A stretch of DNA of 64,000 nt from Macrococcoides bohemicum (GTDB lineage Bacteria; Bacillota; Bacilli; Staphylococcales; Staphylococcaceae): the NCBI RefSeq assembly GCF_042658685.1, contig NZ_JBHSQY010000001.1; one strand, given 5' to 3'. The stretch's first letter is position 1. Each line of letters starts with the position of its first letter. The notes under the pieces are model-generated. The model did not search any database, was not told the origin of the DNA, and was given only the letters and a program-made list of their open reading frames with translations. Both the position numbers and the translations under genes were made by a program. Below are positions 1-8,994 of the stretch, piece after piece.

Positions 1-31
1 GGATATGATATTGGGTATTAAAGATTCTAGA

Positions 32-62
32 TAACTCTTCTAATGAAAGAGTTATTTTTTTT
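32..62 (+). terminator. Rho-independent terminator of an upstream gene
   Basis: An 8-bp stem (TAACTCTT/AAGAGTTA) with a 7-nt loop is followed by a run of T. It would end a gene that lies off the left edge. The first bases hold only a few codons of whatever gene that is, too few to identify it. Confidence 0.7.
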
Positions 63-118
63 ATTTAAGAAATGTAACAAAATGTATTGGTATTAAATGT
101 TATTATTGTTAAAAGGAG

Positions 119-616
119 ATGGTATGTTTGAAAGAAGAGATACAGTTCTATTTTAAACATTTTTTTGATTTTGATACTAGTGTAACTAAAGCTAGATATA
201 AGAAACAAAATACGATCTGTTTTATTATTATTCTAATACTCGCAATTCCGGCATATTTTTTATTTATTAAACTTTATGATGAGCTCTCTTTCAATGAATT
301 AATAAAAATGGAAGATAAGGCATATGAGCAGTATAAAATGAATCAAGGCATATTTTATGTTGTCTTTGCAGGCTTATTTTTTCTGTTGATTCATATCATT
401 CAACTATCAAATGAAATACATCGTTATAATGCACGAGACAAAAATTGGATAAAGCCAATTTTGTATTTACTGATACTATATCTAATTTATATTGTAGTAA
501 ACCTCATATTATTTCTGAACAGACAACCTGAATTAATGAGATCAACTTTTGGTATTTTAATATTGTCTCAGTTTTTATGGATTGGAAATGATGAATTTCT
601 GGAAGGTGAAACATAA
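119..616 (+). CDS. Hypothetical four-TM membrane protein
   Basis: This 165-residue protein begins with a short cytoplasmic-looking stretch and has four hydrophobic segments, at about residues 33-51, 80-95, 110-130 and 140-155, separated by charged loops. I recognise no family. An AAGGAG ribosome binding site lies just upstream. The ATG at 128 (MKEE-like start after M-V-C-L) does not exist in frame, so the first ATG is kept. Its stop overlaps the ATG of a second short reading frame at 616, so the two would be translationally coupled. The pair sits immediately upstream of the pheST T-box and has no evident link to it. Confidence 0.6.
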   Translation: MVCLKEEIQFYFKHFFDFDTSVTKARYKKQNTICFIIILILAIPAYFLFIKLYDELSFNELIKMEDKAYEQYKMNQGIFYVVFAGLFFLLIHIIQLSNEIHRYNARDKNWIKPILYLLILYLIYIVVNLILFLNRQPELMRSTFGILILSQFLWIGNDEFLEGET

Positions 617-844
617 TGATCACACAATTAAAAAGAGAACTAGAACATATATAACTTCCAGCTGCTGTTAAACGTGTCTTCAAGTGTAGAATGGGGTACG
701 TCATTATTTACTTTAGCTCCATTTCTAATGTTTATAAGTATTATTTCACTTCTCATATATTTTTCTCGACGTTATAAAAAGATTAATGAACTAGAACACC
801 GCATACGAGATTTGGAAAAGCGTGATAAACGCAATGATTTATAG
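616..844 (+). pseudogene. Small membrane/coiled-coil protein, apparently frameshifted
   Basis: The ATG at 616 overlaps the previous stop in the ATGA style, but the frame closes after 12 codons (MITQLKRELEHI) at 654. Another frame then runs open to 844 and encodes a convincing small protein: a hydrophobic segment (LFTLAPFLMFISIISLLIYF) followed by a charged helix (KKINELEHRIRDLEKRDKRN). Adding one TA to the short TATATA run at 645-651 would join the two halves into one protein of about 76 residues. Either the gene is broken, or it is switched by slippage in that TA run, or it restarts at the GTG at 673. No usable ribosome binding site precedes that GTG. Confidence 0.5.
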
Positions 845-845
845 G

Positions 846-874
846 TTGAATATAATTTTTTTATTGATTATAAT
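846..874 (+). promoter_or_regulatory. Sigma-A promoter of pheST
   Basis: TTGAAT at 846-851 and TATAAT at 869-874 are separated by exactly 17 bp. The promoter lies just ahead of the T-box leader, so transcription would begin near 881. Confidence 0.75.
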
Positions 875-884
875 AAGTATTAAT

Positions 885-1112
885 GAAATAAAGAACCGAT
901 AAAAAGACGTAATATGTGGAAGTGTTCAGAGAACTATCGTTTGGTGAGAGATAGTCATCGATACATATTTTTTCATCTTTTTGGTTGCTTAATAAGAAGT
1001 TAAGCCGGTAGATACCGTTATCATCAACAAGTGTGCACATTTGTGCAAATTTGGGTGGTACCGCGGAATTCTTTTCGTCCCTTATTCAGGGATGGGAAGG
1101 ATTTTTTTGTTT
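885..1112 (+). promoter_or_regulatory. T-box riboswitch (tRNA-Phe sensing) of pheST
   Basis: The hallmark T-box GGGTGGTACCGCGG is at 1053-1066. It is followed by a terminator hairpin (arms around CTTTTCGTCCC and GGGATGGGAAG, then a T run near 1101-1107). Upstream is a Stem I-like region whose base pairs AACCGATAAAAAGA with TCTTTTTGGTT. A TTC at 972-974 sits where the specifier codon is expected, which fits sensing of uncharged tRNA-Phe. T-boxes of this type raise expression of the synthetase downstream when the cognate amino acid is short. Confidence 0.93.
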
Positions 1113-1136
1113 CTAAAAATTTAAGGAGGCATCATG

Positions 1137-2207
1137 ATGGAGTTAAAGGATAAATTACAAGCATTGAAAGAAGAAGCTGTTCAAAAAGTACAGTCGATTT
1201 CTGAGAAAAAAGAATTACAGGATATTAAAGTATCTTACTTGGGTAAAAAAGGTGTCATCACTGGTTTAATGAAAGAAATGAAGTCATTGCCGAATGAAGA
1301 GAAGCCAAAGTTTGGTCAACTAGTAAACGATGCACGTCAAACGGTTGAAAAAGCGATTGCTGAAGTTGAAGAAAAGATACAACGTGATTTAATTAATCGT
1401 AAATTAGCAAGTGAAACAGTTGATATCACGTTGCCTCGAAAAGAATTAACAAGTGGTGCGAGTCATCCATTAAATCGAATTATTGAAGATATTGAGGATT
1501 TATTTGTCGGTTTAGGATATGAAGTTGTTGAAGGATATGAAGTAGAAAGTGATTATTATAACTTTGAAGCTTTAAATTTACCGAAATCTCACCCGGCGCG
1601 TGATATGCAGGATAGTTTCTATATTTCTGAAGAAGTATTAATGCGTACACACACGTCTCCTGTTCAAGCTCGAACGTTAGAATCACGTAAGGGTGAAGGA
1701 CCAGTAAAGATTATTTGCCCAGGTAAAGTATACCGTCGTGATTCAGATGATGCTACACATTCACATCAGTTTACACAAATCGAAGGTTTAGTTGTTGATG
1801 AGAATATTAAAATGAGTGATTTAAAAGGAACGTTAGAATACTTCGCCAAGAAGATGTTCGGTGAAGATCGTGAAATCCGTTTACGTCCAAGCTTTTTCCC
1901 GTTTACTGAGCCTTCAGTAGAAGTGGATATTTCTTGTTTCAAATGTAAAGGTAAAGGTTGTAACGTATGTAAAGGAACAGGATGGATTGAGATTTTAGGT
2001 GCGGGTATGGTGCATCCGAACGTATTAGAGATGGCAGGATTTGATTCTAAGAAATACTCTGGTTTCGCATTTGGAATGGGTCCTGACCGTATCGCGATGT
2101 TGAAATATGGTATTGAAGATATTCGTCATTTCTATACAAATGATTTACGATTTGTAACACAGTTCTTACGTGCTGAAGATGGAGGTAATGTTGATGTTAG
2201 TAAGTAA
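1137..2207 (+). CDS. pheS: Phenylalanyl-tRNA synthetase alpha subunit
   Basis: This is the catalytic subunit of the alpha2-beta2 enzyme that charges tRNA-Phe. The N-terminal coiled coil (residues 1-90) is followed by the class II core, with the motif-2-like region (MRTHTSPVQAR, then CPGKVYRRDSDDATHSHQFTQIEG) and the C-terminal motif 3 (GFAFGMGPDRIAMLKYGI). Length (356 aa) is normal. There are two adjacent ATGs; the second (1137) is better spaced (7 nt) from the AAGGAGG at 1123-1129 than the first (1134). The T-box leader regulates it, and its end overlaps the start of pheT. It contains a CFKCKGKGCNVCKGTG cysteine insertion that is typical of many Firmicute PheS proteins. Confidence 0.97.
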   Translation: MELKDKLQALKEEAVQKVQSISEKKELQDIKVSYLGKKGVITGLMKEMKSLPNEEKPKFGQLVNDARQTVEKAIAEVEEKIQRDLINRKLASETVDITLPRKELTSGASHPLNRIIEDIEDLFVGLGYEVVEGYEVESDYYNFEALNLPKSHPARDMQDSFYISEEVLMRTHTSPVQARTLESRKGEGPVKIICPGKVYRRDSDDATHSHQFTQIEGLVVDENIKMSDLKGTLEYFAKKMFGEDREIRLRPSFFPFTEPSVEVDISCFKCKGKGCNVCKGTGWIEILGAGMVHPNVLEMAGFDSKKYSGFAFGMGPDRIAMLKYGIEDIRHFYTNDLRFVTQFLRAEDGGNVDVSK

Positions 2208-4596
2208 AGAATGGTTAAGTGACTACGTTAAAATTGATTTACCGGTAGAAGAGCTTGCTGAGAAAATTACGCGAAGCGGTATTGAAATTGAAGAAATTAT
2301 TGATTACAAAAAGGATATTAAAAATTTAGTTGTCGGTTATGTCGAGTCAAAAGAGAAACATCCTGATGCTGACAAATTAAATGTATGCCAGGTTAATGTT
2401 GGTGAGGAAACATTACAAATCGTATGTGGTGCACCAAACGTTGATGTAGGACAGCATGTCATCGTTTGTTTACCGGGTGGGCGTTTACCAGGTGGCATTA
2501 AAATTAAAAAAGCAAAATTACGTGGCATTGAATCAAACGGTATGATTTGTTCATTAGGTGAACTAGGTATACCTTCAAACTTAGTGCCGGATGCATATTC
2601 TGAAGGTATCTATGTATTTACAGGTGATGTTAAACCTGGACAGGATGCTTTGGAAGCATTGGATTTAAACGATGAGGTGATGGAACTAGGTCTTACACCA
2701 AATCGTAGTGACTGTATGTCTATGATTGGTACAGCATTTGAAACAAGTGCATTATATGAAGAAGACTTATCATTCCCGATTTCTGAAATTAATGAAGTTA
2801 CGGAAGCAGCAAGTGATTACATTTCTATTCATATTGATAACGTGCAGGCGAGTCCTTATTATGCAGCACGTATTGTCAAAAATGTAAAAATAGGACCATC
2901 TCCAGAATACATTCAAAGTCGTTTAATTAAAGCAGGTATTCGTCCGATTAATAATGTCGTGGATGTATCAAACTATGTGATGCTTGAATTTGGTCAACCT
3001 TTACATATGTTTGATTACGACCAGATCGGCTCTAAAGAAATTTTAGTGCGTTATGCTAATGATGATGAAGTGATGACGACGTTAGATGATCAGGAACGTA
3101 AATTATTATCATCAGATATTGTAATTACGAACGGTGAAAAACCAGTAGCATTAGCCGGTGTGATGGGTGGAGATTTCTCAGAAGTTACTGATAATACAGT
3201 GAACGTGTTAATCGAATCAGCGATGTTTGCACCACTTAATATTCGTAAAACAGCTGGTCGCTTAAACTTACGCTCTGAATCTTCAAGCCGCTTTGAAAAA
3301 GGTGTAGCAGCTGAATTTGTTGAAGATGCGTTAAACCGTGCAGCTTATCTCTTACAGGAAAATGCGCAAGGTGAAGTATTAAGCGGTATCGTATCAGCTG
3401 GCACATTACCTGCATTAACAAGAAATGTAGAAATTACAACGGAAGATATTAACCGTTTAATCGGATTCGAAATTTCAACCACTGAAATTAAAAATATTTT
3501 TGAGCGTCTCGGCTTTGAATCTAAAGTGGATGGCGATGCATTTAGCGTTGTTGTACCAAGTCGTCGTGGCGATATCACAATTAAAGAAGATTTAGTTGAA
3601 GAGGTTGCTCGTATTTATGGTTATGATGCTTTGCCAGCAACATTACCTGTGACAAAGACGAATAAACAAGTTGGACTTACAGATTATCAGGCGAAACGTC
3701 GTGCTGTGAAATCATTATTACAAGGTTTAGGGTTAAACCAAGCAATTACGTATGCATTAGTTTCAAAAGAAAAAGCACAACAGTTTGCATTGAAACAAGC
3801 AGATACTGTTAAGTTACTTATGCCGATGAGTGCTGATCATGCTGAATTACGTCAGTCATTAATTCCACATTTAGTTGATGTTGTCGTTTATAATAATGCT
3901 CGTCAATTGAAGAATGTGGCATTTTATGAAGTAGGAAACACGTTCTTTAAAGTTGAAGGTGAAGAATTACCATCTGAAGAGGAGCATATTGCGGGTATTA
4001 TCACTGGAGAAGTAACGCCAAGTTATCATCAAGGTAAAAAAGAAACCGTTGATTTCTTCCATGTAAAAGGAATTGTTGAAGCAATCAGTGAACGTTTAGG
4101 TATTAAGTTTGAATATCGTCGTTCTGATGAGACTTTATTACACCCTGGACGTAGTGCTGATATATTTGTCGATGATAAAAAGGTTGGTATCATTGGACAA
4201 TTGCATCCTTCATTTGAATCAGATAACGACTTAAAAGAAACGTATATTTTTGAACTTGATTTAAAAGCTTTATTAAATGATGTTCAAGGTCAGATTATCT
4301 ATAACATGATTCCGAAGTTCCCTGGAACAAATAGAGATATTGCATTAGAAGTTGAGCGTTCATTAGATACTGGTGAATTAATTAAAGTGATTGAAGCAGC
4401 TGATAGTAAGTTACTGCAATCAGCAAAAGTATTTGATGTTTATGAAGGTGAACATATTGCTTCGGACAAGAAATCTGTGGCAATACGTTTAGAGTTCTTA
4501 AATCCTGAACAAACATTAACAGATGAAGATATCAAACCGATTTATGACAAAGTATTAGAAAACTTAACGGCAACAGGTGCTAAGTTAAGAGGATAA
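2194..4596 (+). CDS. pheT: Phenylalanyl-tRNA synthetase beta subunit
   Basis: This is the large, editing and tRNA-binding subunit of PheRS. Domains in order: an EMAP II-like tRNA-binding domain (about 40-155, with HPDADKLNVCQVNVGEE), the B3/B4 editing region (about 210-390), B5 (about 400-470), a pseudo-catalytic core, and the FDX-ACB anticodon-binding domain at the C-terminus (starting near PKFPGTNRDIALEVE). The ATG at 2194 is chosen because GGAGG at 2181-2185 lies 8 nt before it; earlier in-frame ATGs lie on or before that site. The 800-aa length is normal. It overlaps pheS by 14 nt, so the two are translated as a pair. Confidence 0.96.
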   Translation: MLVSKEWLSDYVKIDLPVEELAEKITRSGIEIEEIIDYKKDIKNLVVGYVESKEKHPDADKLNVCQVNVGEETLQIVCGAPNVDVGQHVIVCLPGGRLPGGIKIKKAKLRGIESNGMICSLGELGIPSNLVPDAYSEGIYVFTGDVKPGQDALEALDLNDEVMELGLTPNRSDCMSMIGTAFETSALYEEDLSFPISEINEVTEAASDYISIHIDNVQASPYYAARIVKNVKIGPSPEYIQSRLIKAGIRPINNVVDVSNYVMLEFGQPLHMFDYDQIGSKEILVRYANDDEVMTTLDDQERKLLSSDIVITNGEKPVALAGVMGGDFSEVTDNTVNVLIESAMFAPLNIRKTAGRLNLRSESSSRFEKGVAAEFVEDALNRAAYLLQENAQGEVLSGIVSAGTLPALTRNVEITTEDINRLIGFEISTTEIKNIFERLGFESKVDGDAFSVVVPSRRGDITIKEDLVEEVARIYGYDALPATLPVTKTNKQVGLTDYQAKRRAVKSLLQGLGLNQAITYALVSKEKAQQFALKQADTVKLLMPMSADHAELRQSLIPHLVDVVVYNNARQLKNVAFYEVGNTFFKVEGEELPSEEEHIAGIITGEVTPSYHQGKKETVDFFHVKGIVEAISERLGIKFEYRRSDETLLHPGRSADIFVDDKKVGIIGQLHPSFESDNDLKETYIFELDLKALLNDVQGQIIYNMIPKFPGTNRDIALEVERSLDTGELIKVIEAADSKLLQSAKVFDVYEGEHIASDKKSVAIRLEFLNPEQTLTDEDIKPIYDKVLENLTATGAKLRG

Positions 4597-4604
4597 TATT
4601 TGTT

Positions 4605-4636
4605 AAGAGGTCATCATTTACGATGGCCTCTTTTTG
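4605..4636 (+). terminator. Terminator of pheST
   Basis: AAGAGGTCATC pairs imperfectly with GATGGCCTCTT around a short loop (ATTTAC) and is followed by T5. Confidence 0.85.
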
Positions 4637-4703
4637 TTGTGTTTTTTGAGAAGGATATTGTATATTTATTTTGTGTTAACATATGTTAAATGAGGTGAAA
4701 ACT

Positions 4704-5198
4704 TTGTTTTTGAAGACACGGATTTTAAATCAATATGAGCGTTATATTTTAGAAGTTGCTGGACGTTATGAAATGGATGATTTTGATAAAGAAAATTTAT
4801 TTACTTCTGAGAAAGGGTTGCTTGGTGAAGAACAATTTTATGAGCGGATCAAAGATTGTAGTGGAGGAGCTAAGTTGTGGGATATGCGACTTAGATTAAA
4901 CGGTCAATCACAGTATGATTTTATTATTATATCAAATGGGAAGATTATGCATTTTGATACGAAATATTATGAAGGACAATATAATTATGTTGATGGTAAT
5001 TTTATAAGTGAAAATGGCTATGTCATTCATAATCCTATAGCATTGCAAACAAAACAACATATGAGATTATTGCGATTTGTAGATAAAATGGGATTTGGTT
5101 ATCGAGTATTGAGTTTTATAATTTTTGTTGGTGAACAATTTAATGTAAGTGGGTTTAATGGAAACGGTAGTATAAACACAATACGATTGCTACCTTAA
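4704..5198 (+). CDS. NERD-domain (nuclease-related) protein
   Basis: Contains a compact NERD domain: GLLGEEQFYERIKD, then QYDFIIISNGKIMHFDTKYYEG, then NPIALQTKQHMRLLRF. This matches the family pattern of G-E-x-x followed by a D-x-[VIL] strand and an E/D-x-K-like core; here the core reads FDTKYY. NERD proteins are related to restriction-type endonucleases, but the substrate is usually unknown. The first in-frame ATG (4683) precedes the GAGGTG motif (4693-4698), so I prefer the TTG at 4704, 6-7 nt after it. The product is about 164 aa, which is short for the family and lacks extra domains. It stands alone between the pheST terminator and rnhC, which runs the other way. Confidence 0.72.
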   Translation: MFLKTRILNQYERYILEVAGRYEMDDFDKENLFTSEKGLLGEEQFYERIKDCSGGAKLWDMRLRLNGQSQYDFIIISNGKIMHFDTKYYEGQYNYVDGNFISENGYVIHNPIALQTKQHMRLLRFVDKMGFGYRVLSFIIFVGEQFNVSGFNGNGSINTIRLLP

Positions 5199-5221
5199 GT
5201 AGAAATAGAAAAATCAAACAG

Positions 5222-5254
5222 CAAGCGGTAGTATTACTAAAATACAACCGCTTC
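5222..5254. terminator. Bidirectional-looking terminator between convergent genes
   Basis: AAGCGGTAGTATT and AATACAACCGCTT form a 13-bp arm hairpin with one mismatch. It separates the NERD gene (+) from the small gene below (-). On the minus strand it is followed by a T-rich stretch, so it best serves the rnhC/smORF transcript. Confidence 0.65.
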
Positions 5255-5268
5255 CTCCAATGATAATC

Positions 5269-5367
5269 TCATTTCCTGCGTCTATCGATTAGATTCACTT
5301 TGATATACCACAATAAATACACAAATACTAATAACCCTAACGTCATGTATAAGTAATCCATCATCAT
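5269..5367 (-). CDS. 32-aa single-span membrane protein downstream of rnhC
   Basis: This short gene is supported by an AGGAG ribosome binding site 7 nt before a run of three Met codons and by a terminator just after the stop. The product has one hydrophobic segment (MTLGLLVFVYLLWYIKVNL) and a basic tail (IDRRRK). It begins 10 bp after the rnhC stop and would share its transcript. The size and layout resemble KdpF-like or other small bacterial membrane peptides, but I cannot assign it. Confidence 0.6.
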   Translation of the reverse strand: MMMDYLYMTLGLLVFVYLLWYIKVNLIDRRRK

Positions 5368-5377
5368 ATTTTCACTC

Positions 5378-6310
5378 CTATTTTTTCTTATTGACTAAAC
5401 TTAATGCTTTCTCGCGATTTTTAAAGTCTTTTTTTGTAATACTGTCTAAATAAGCAATCCCTTTTCTTTCAATTATCTTTGCTGCTTCTAAATCAACTTT
5501 AGCTCCGGCACCTTTTGTAATGTGTATTCCAGTCTCACGGATAATCTGATCGTAATACTTAACAAAAGCGTATCTCGCAATAATGGAACTTGCTGCAATC
5601 GCGATTGATTTTGATTCTCCTTTTGTTTCGAAGCGGGTTTTCTCGCGTTCCGGAATTGCAGTCAACGCATAATTCTCATACACGCCCTGCACAGCAAACT
5701 GGTCAATCACTATATAATCGAGTGGTGCGCCATCAATTTTCTTCAATACATTCGTAATCGCCTGGTTATGTAACACTGCTTTCATCTTAACTTGTGACCA
5801 TCCAATCGCTTTTCGTTCATTATATTTAGGATTATCTAATACTAACAATGAATGAGGGATAATCGGGATGATTTGTTCTGCAAGTGCAATGATCTTATCA
5901 TCCTTTAAATTTTTAGAATCCATAACGCCAAGCACTTTTAATATTTCTGCATTCTTCTTAGAAACATAGCTGGCCACTACAGTCATTGGGCCGAAGAAAT
6001 CTCCTGATCCTGCTTCGTCACTGCCGATGCAGTTAAATGCATCATAACTTATTGTTTTTCCGGTAACATTCTTCTTTGTTTCACTACTGCCAGCCAATTT
6101 AATGCCTGCATTTCCAAGTAACTTTATTGCAAGCGTTTCACTAGCACTACCTTGTACCATAAATTTATTCGAATTGTAAATTGTTACTGTATGACCTTCA
6201 ATTTTCTTACGATATTTCGAACCCGCTGGTAAATTGCTATCGCTCTCTGGTAGTAAACTGATTATTTTACTTGCTGATTTTTCATCTAATTGGTAAACAT
6301 TCGAGCTCAT
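5378..6310 (-). CDS. rnhC: Ribonuclease HIII
   Basis: Cleaves the RNA strand of RNA-DNA hybrids. The N-terminal TBP-like substrate-binding domain (about residues 1-85) marks it as RNase HIII rather than HII. The catalytic domain begins with CIGSDEAGSGDFFGP (acidic residues near 98-99), then MDSKNLKDD near 130 and the conserved SKSIAIAASSIIARYAFV segment. Length (310 aa) is typical. It is transcribed divergently from zapA and followed by the 32-aa smORF. The product helps clear R-loops and Okazaki RNA. Confidence 0.95.
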   Translation of the reverse strand: MSSNVYQLDEKSASKIISLLPESDSNLPAGSKYRKKIEGHTVTIYNSNKFMVQGSASETLAIKLLGNAGIKLAGSSETKKNVTGKTISYDAFNCIGSDEAGSGDFFGPMTVVASYVSKKNAEILKVLGVMDSKNLKDDKIIALAEQIIPIIPHSLLVLDNPKYNERKAIGWSQVKMKAVLHNQAITNVLKKIDGAPLDYIVIDQFAVQGVYENYALTAIPEREKTRFETKGESKSIAIAASSIIARYAFVKYYDQIIRETGIHITKGAGAKVDLEAAKIIERKGIAYLDSITKKDFKNREKALSLVNKKK

Positions 6311-6417
6311 AAATATGTCACTCCGTATTTTTTTCTTAACTTATATGTTTTTATTGTATAACTTCCTCTAAAAATGGTAACATAAACAGTAATAAAAGAC
6401 GATGTTGGAGTGATTTT

Positions 6418-6693
6418 ATGGGAGAATTTAAAAATCGTATCACTGTAACAATATATGACCAACATTATACGATTATTGGTGAAGATGAGCCGAGTCATAT
6501 CCGACACGTGGCTAGTCTCGTAGATGACCGAATCAATGAAATTGCCCGAGTGAGTGCTGGACTTGACACTTCACGTAAAGCAGTGCTGGCGGCGGTAAAT
6601 ATAATGGATGATTATGTGAAGTTACAAGAAGAGTACGAAATCTTAAGACAAAAGTTAATCAATATAGAAAGAATAGGCGAACAAAATGATTAA
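6418..6693 (+). CDS. zapA: Cell division protein ZapA
   Basis: A small FtsZ-ring-associated protein (91 aa) that promotes bundling of FtsZ filaments. It has the ZapA N-terminal beta region (FKNRITVTIYDQHYTIIGEDEPSHIRHVASLVDDRI) and a C-terminal helix suited to coiled-coil dimers (KLQEEYEILRQKLINIERI). A TTGGAG ribosome binding site lies 7 nt upstream of the ATG. The gene overlaps cvpA by 8 nt. The rnhC(-)/zapA/cvpA/polX/mutS2 arrangement is the standard Bacillales one. Confidence 0.93.
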   Translation: MGEFKNRITVTIYDQHYTIIGEDEPSHIRHVASLVDDRINEIARVSAGLDTSRKAVLAAVNIMDDYVKLQEEYEILRQKLINIERIGEQND

Positions 6694-7237
6694 TTTATTA
6701 TTATTATTTTTCTTGATCCTTGGTACTGTGATTGGATTGAGAAGAGGTTTTATATTACAATCATTGCATTTACTGGGGACGATTGGTTCACTGATTATTG
6801 CCCGTATGTATTATGCAGAACTTGCAAAGCATCTTGTACTCATCATTCCTTTTCCATCAGCAGAAGGTAATTATAAATCCGAATTTTTAAATATGGTTAC
6901 GAATGAAATGACATTTTATAATGTCGTGAGTTTTATAATCATTTTCTTTATGAGTAAAGTGATTTTACAAATTGTTGCAACAGTCTTTGATTATATTTCG
7001 CAGTTACCACTGCTTAAACAATTAAATGCATCACTAGGTGCGGTGTTAGGTTTTATCGAATGTTATCTGCTGTTATTCATCGTACTATTTTTATTTTCGA
7101 TGATGCCAAATGGCTGGATTCAGGAACATTTACAAGGTAGTTTTATTTCTAACTTTATCGTTAACTATACACCTTTTTTAAGTGGCATTGCTAAATCATG
7201 GTGGGAAAATATCGGTTTGATTCAAATATTCAAATAA
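6686..7237 (+). CDS. CvpA family membrane protein
   Basis: This 183-residue protein has about four transmembrane segments and opens with the family pattern NLLLLFFLILGTVIGLRRGF. CvpA was first linked to colicin V export in Escherichia coli; its role in Firmicutes is unclear, although this neighbourhood is conserved. It overlaps zapA. A 9-bp hairpin (AGTCATAGG / CTATGACT with T-rich flank, about 7237-7266) follows the stop and may attenuate transcription before polX. Confidence 0.88.
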   Translation: MINLLLLFFLILGTVIGLRRGFILQSLHLLGTIGSLIIARMYYAELAKHLVLIIPFPSAEGNYKSEFLNMVTNEMTFYNVVSFIIIFFMSKVILQIVATVFDYISQLPLLKQLNASLGAVLGFIECYLLLFIVLFLFSMMPNGWIQEHLQGSFISNFIVNYTPFLSGIAKSWWENIGLIQIFK

Positions 7238-7282
7238 AGTCATAGGCAAAAGTGTCTATGACTTTTATTATGGAGGATGAAC

Positions 7283-8989
7283 ATGTTAAATAAAAAAGAT
7301 TATATAAAGCAGCTTGAAACAATTGCTACGTATCTCGAATTATCAGGTGAAAATCCATTTAAAATCTCTGCTTATCGTAAAGCTGCGGCAAATATTGAAA
7401 CTTTTCAGGGAGATATTAACACGCTTCAAAATTTCACAGAAATTAAAGGTGTTGGTAAAGGTGTAGCTGAAGTACTGGATGACATCAAGCAGAACGGTGA
7501 ATCTTCGCTATTATTAACTTTGAAAGAATCAACCCCGCAAGGATTGATTCAGATGCTGAAAATTCGTAATCTAGGTGCTAAAAAAATTGTGAAGATTAAT
7601 AATGCACTGGGTATCGATGATATCGAACAATTGAAGCAGGCATGCATCGATAATAAGATAAGTGAACTGCCGGGATTCGGTAAAAAAAGTGAAGAAAATA
7701 TATTAAAAGGTATCGAAGAGATGCTTACGATGACTGCAAAGTTAAGCATTTATCAAATGCATCAATTTACACAGATGATAGATGTGTATCTCGCTGAATC
7801 AAAAGACATATTACAATTTGATGCAACAGGAAGTTTCAGAAGGAAAAATGAATTCTCGAGTGATATTGATTACATCATTAATACAACTGATAGAAAATCA
7901 GTTTCAAGATATATAAGTGGAGCACCATTTATTAAAGAGGTTGAGCTTCAAGGTAATGAAAAAATTACGGTGCAGATTGAGCGTGATGATTTAGTGACGA
8001 CAGCGGATTTCAGATTTACAGATACAATAGGCTATGCACATATGCTTCAGCATTTCACTGGCAGTAAGGATCATAATATTCGTATCAGACAGTTAGCTAA
8101 AGCAAAGCATGAAAAGATTAATGAATACGGTATTACAAAAGAAGATGGGTCACTTATTCAATATGCAACAGAAAATGAAATCTACCGTCACTTTAATGTC
8201 AACTATATTCCGCCCGAAATGCGCACAGATGGTTCAGAATTTGATATTCAAAATCTTGATGAAATTATCACTTTAAATGACATTAAGGGTGATATTCATA
8301 TGCATACGACTTACAGCGATGGTGCGCATTCTATCGAACAGATGATTGAACGTGCAATTGAAAAGGGATATGAATACATCGCAATTACTGATCACTCAAA
8401 AAGTTTATTTGTAGCAAATGGTTTATCTGAAGAGCGTTTACTTGAGCAAAATGCATTGATTAAGTCTTTGAACAAACAATATAATGAGATAGACATATAT
8501 TCAGGTATTGAAATGGATATATTAGGTGACGGCTCGATGGATTATAATGATGATATATTAAAAGAACTCGACTATGTTATCGGTGCGATACATCAATCGC
8601 TCACACAATCTGAAGAGGATATTATGAAACGACTTAAAAATGCCTGCGAAAATCCATATGTCAGACATATTGCACACCCAACTGGAAGATTAATCGGTAA
8701 AAGACACGGGTATGCTGTGAATATTGAACAATTGATCCAAATGGCGAAAGAAACAAATACAGTACTTGAAATAAACGCACATCCAATGCGCTTAGATTTA
8801 TCAGCGGACATATTAAGACAATATCCGGATTTACAATTAACCATTAATACGGATGCACATGCGATTAATCAACTTGATTTAATGCCTTATGGCGTAGGTA
8901 CGGCAATTAAAGGTCGTGTGAAGAAAAATCAGGTTATCAATACGATGGACCGTGCAACGTTTAAAGAATGGGTAACAAAAGGGAAGTAA
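7283..8989 (+). CDS. polX: DNA polymerase/3'-5' exonuclease PolX
   Basis: A family X DNA polymerase with a C-terminal PHP nuclease, used in base-excision and gap repair. The N-terminus has the helix-hairpin-helix and pol X region (ENPFKISAYRKAA; FTEIKGVGKGVAEVLDDI; LPGFGKKSEENIL; DATGSFRRKNEFSSDIDYII). The PHP part starts near residue 336 (GDIHMHTTYSDGAHS), with later metal-binding motifs ITDHSK, EMDIL and INTDAHA. The ATG at 7283 is preferred because GGAGG ends at 7276, immediately against the earlier ATG (7277). At 568 aa the length is typical. It lies tightly upstream of mutS2. Confidence 0.95.
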   Translation: MLNKKDYIKQLETIATYLELSGENPFKISAYRKAAANIETFQGDINTLQNFTEIKGVGKGVAEVLDDIKQNGESSLLLTLKESTPQGLIQMLKIRNLGAKKIVKINNALGIDDIEQLKQACIDNKISELPGFGKKSEENILKGIEEMLTMTAKLSIYQMHQFTQMIDVYLAESKDILQFDATGSFRRKNEFSSDIDYIINTTDRKSVSRYISGAPFIKEVELQGNEKITVQIERDDLVTTADFRFTDTIGYAHMLQHFTGSKDHNIRIRQLAKAKHEKINEYGITKEDGSLIQYATENEIYRHFNVNYIPPEMRTDGSEFDIQNLDEIITLNDIKGDIHMHTTYSDGAHSIEQMIERAIEKGYEYIAITDHSKSLFVANGLSEERLLEQNALIKSLNKQYNEIDIYSGIEMDILGDGSMDYNDDILKELDYVIGAIHQSLTQSEEDIMKRLKNACENPYVRHIAHPTGRLIGKRHGYAVNIEQLIQMAKETNTVLEINAHPMRLDLSADILRQYPDLQLTINTDAHAINQLDLMPYGVGTAIKGRVKKNQVINTMDRATFKEWVTKGK

Positions 8990-8994
8990 CATTT

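Noticed and set aside
1..34. Tail of a gene off the left edge
   Set aside because: Two frames end within the first 34 bases and neither can be assigned, so no coding feature is called.
6307..6507. Minus-strand frame of 66 codons across the zapA start
   Set aside because: It covers the zapA ribosome binding site and N-terminus in antisense and has no ribosome binding site of its own.
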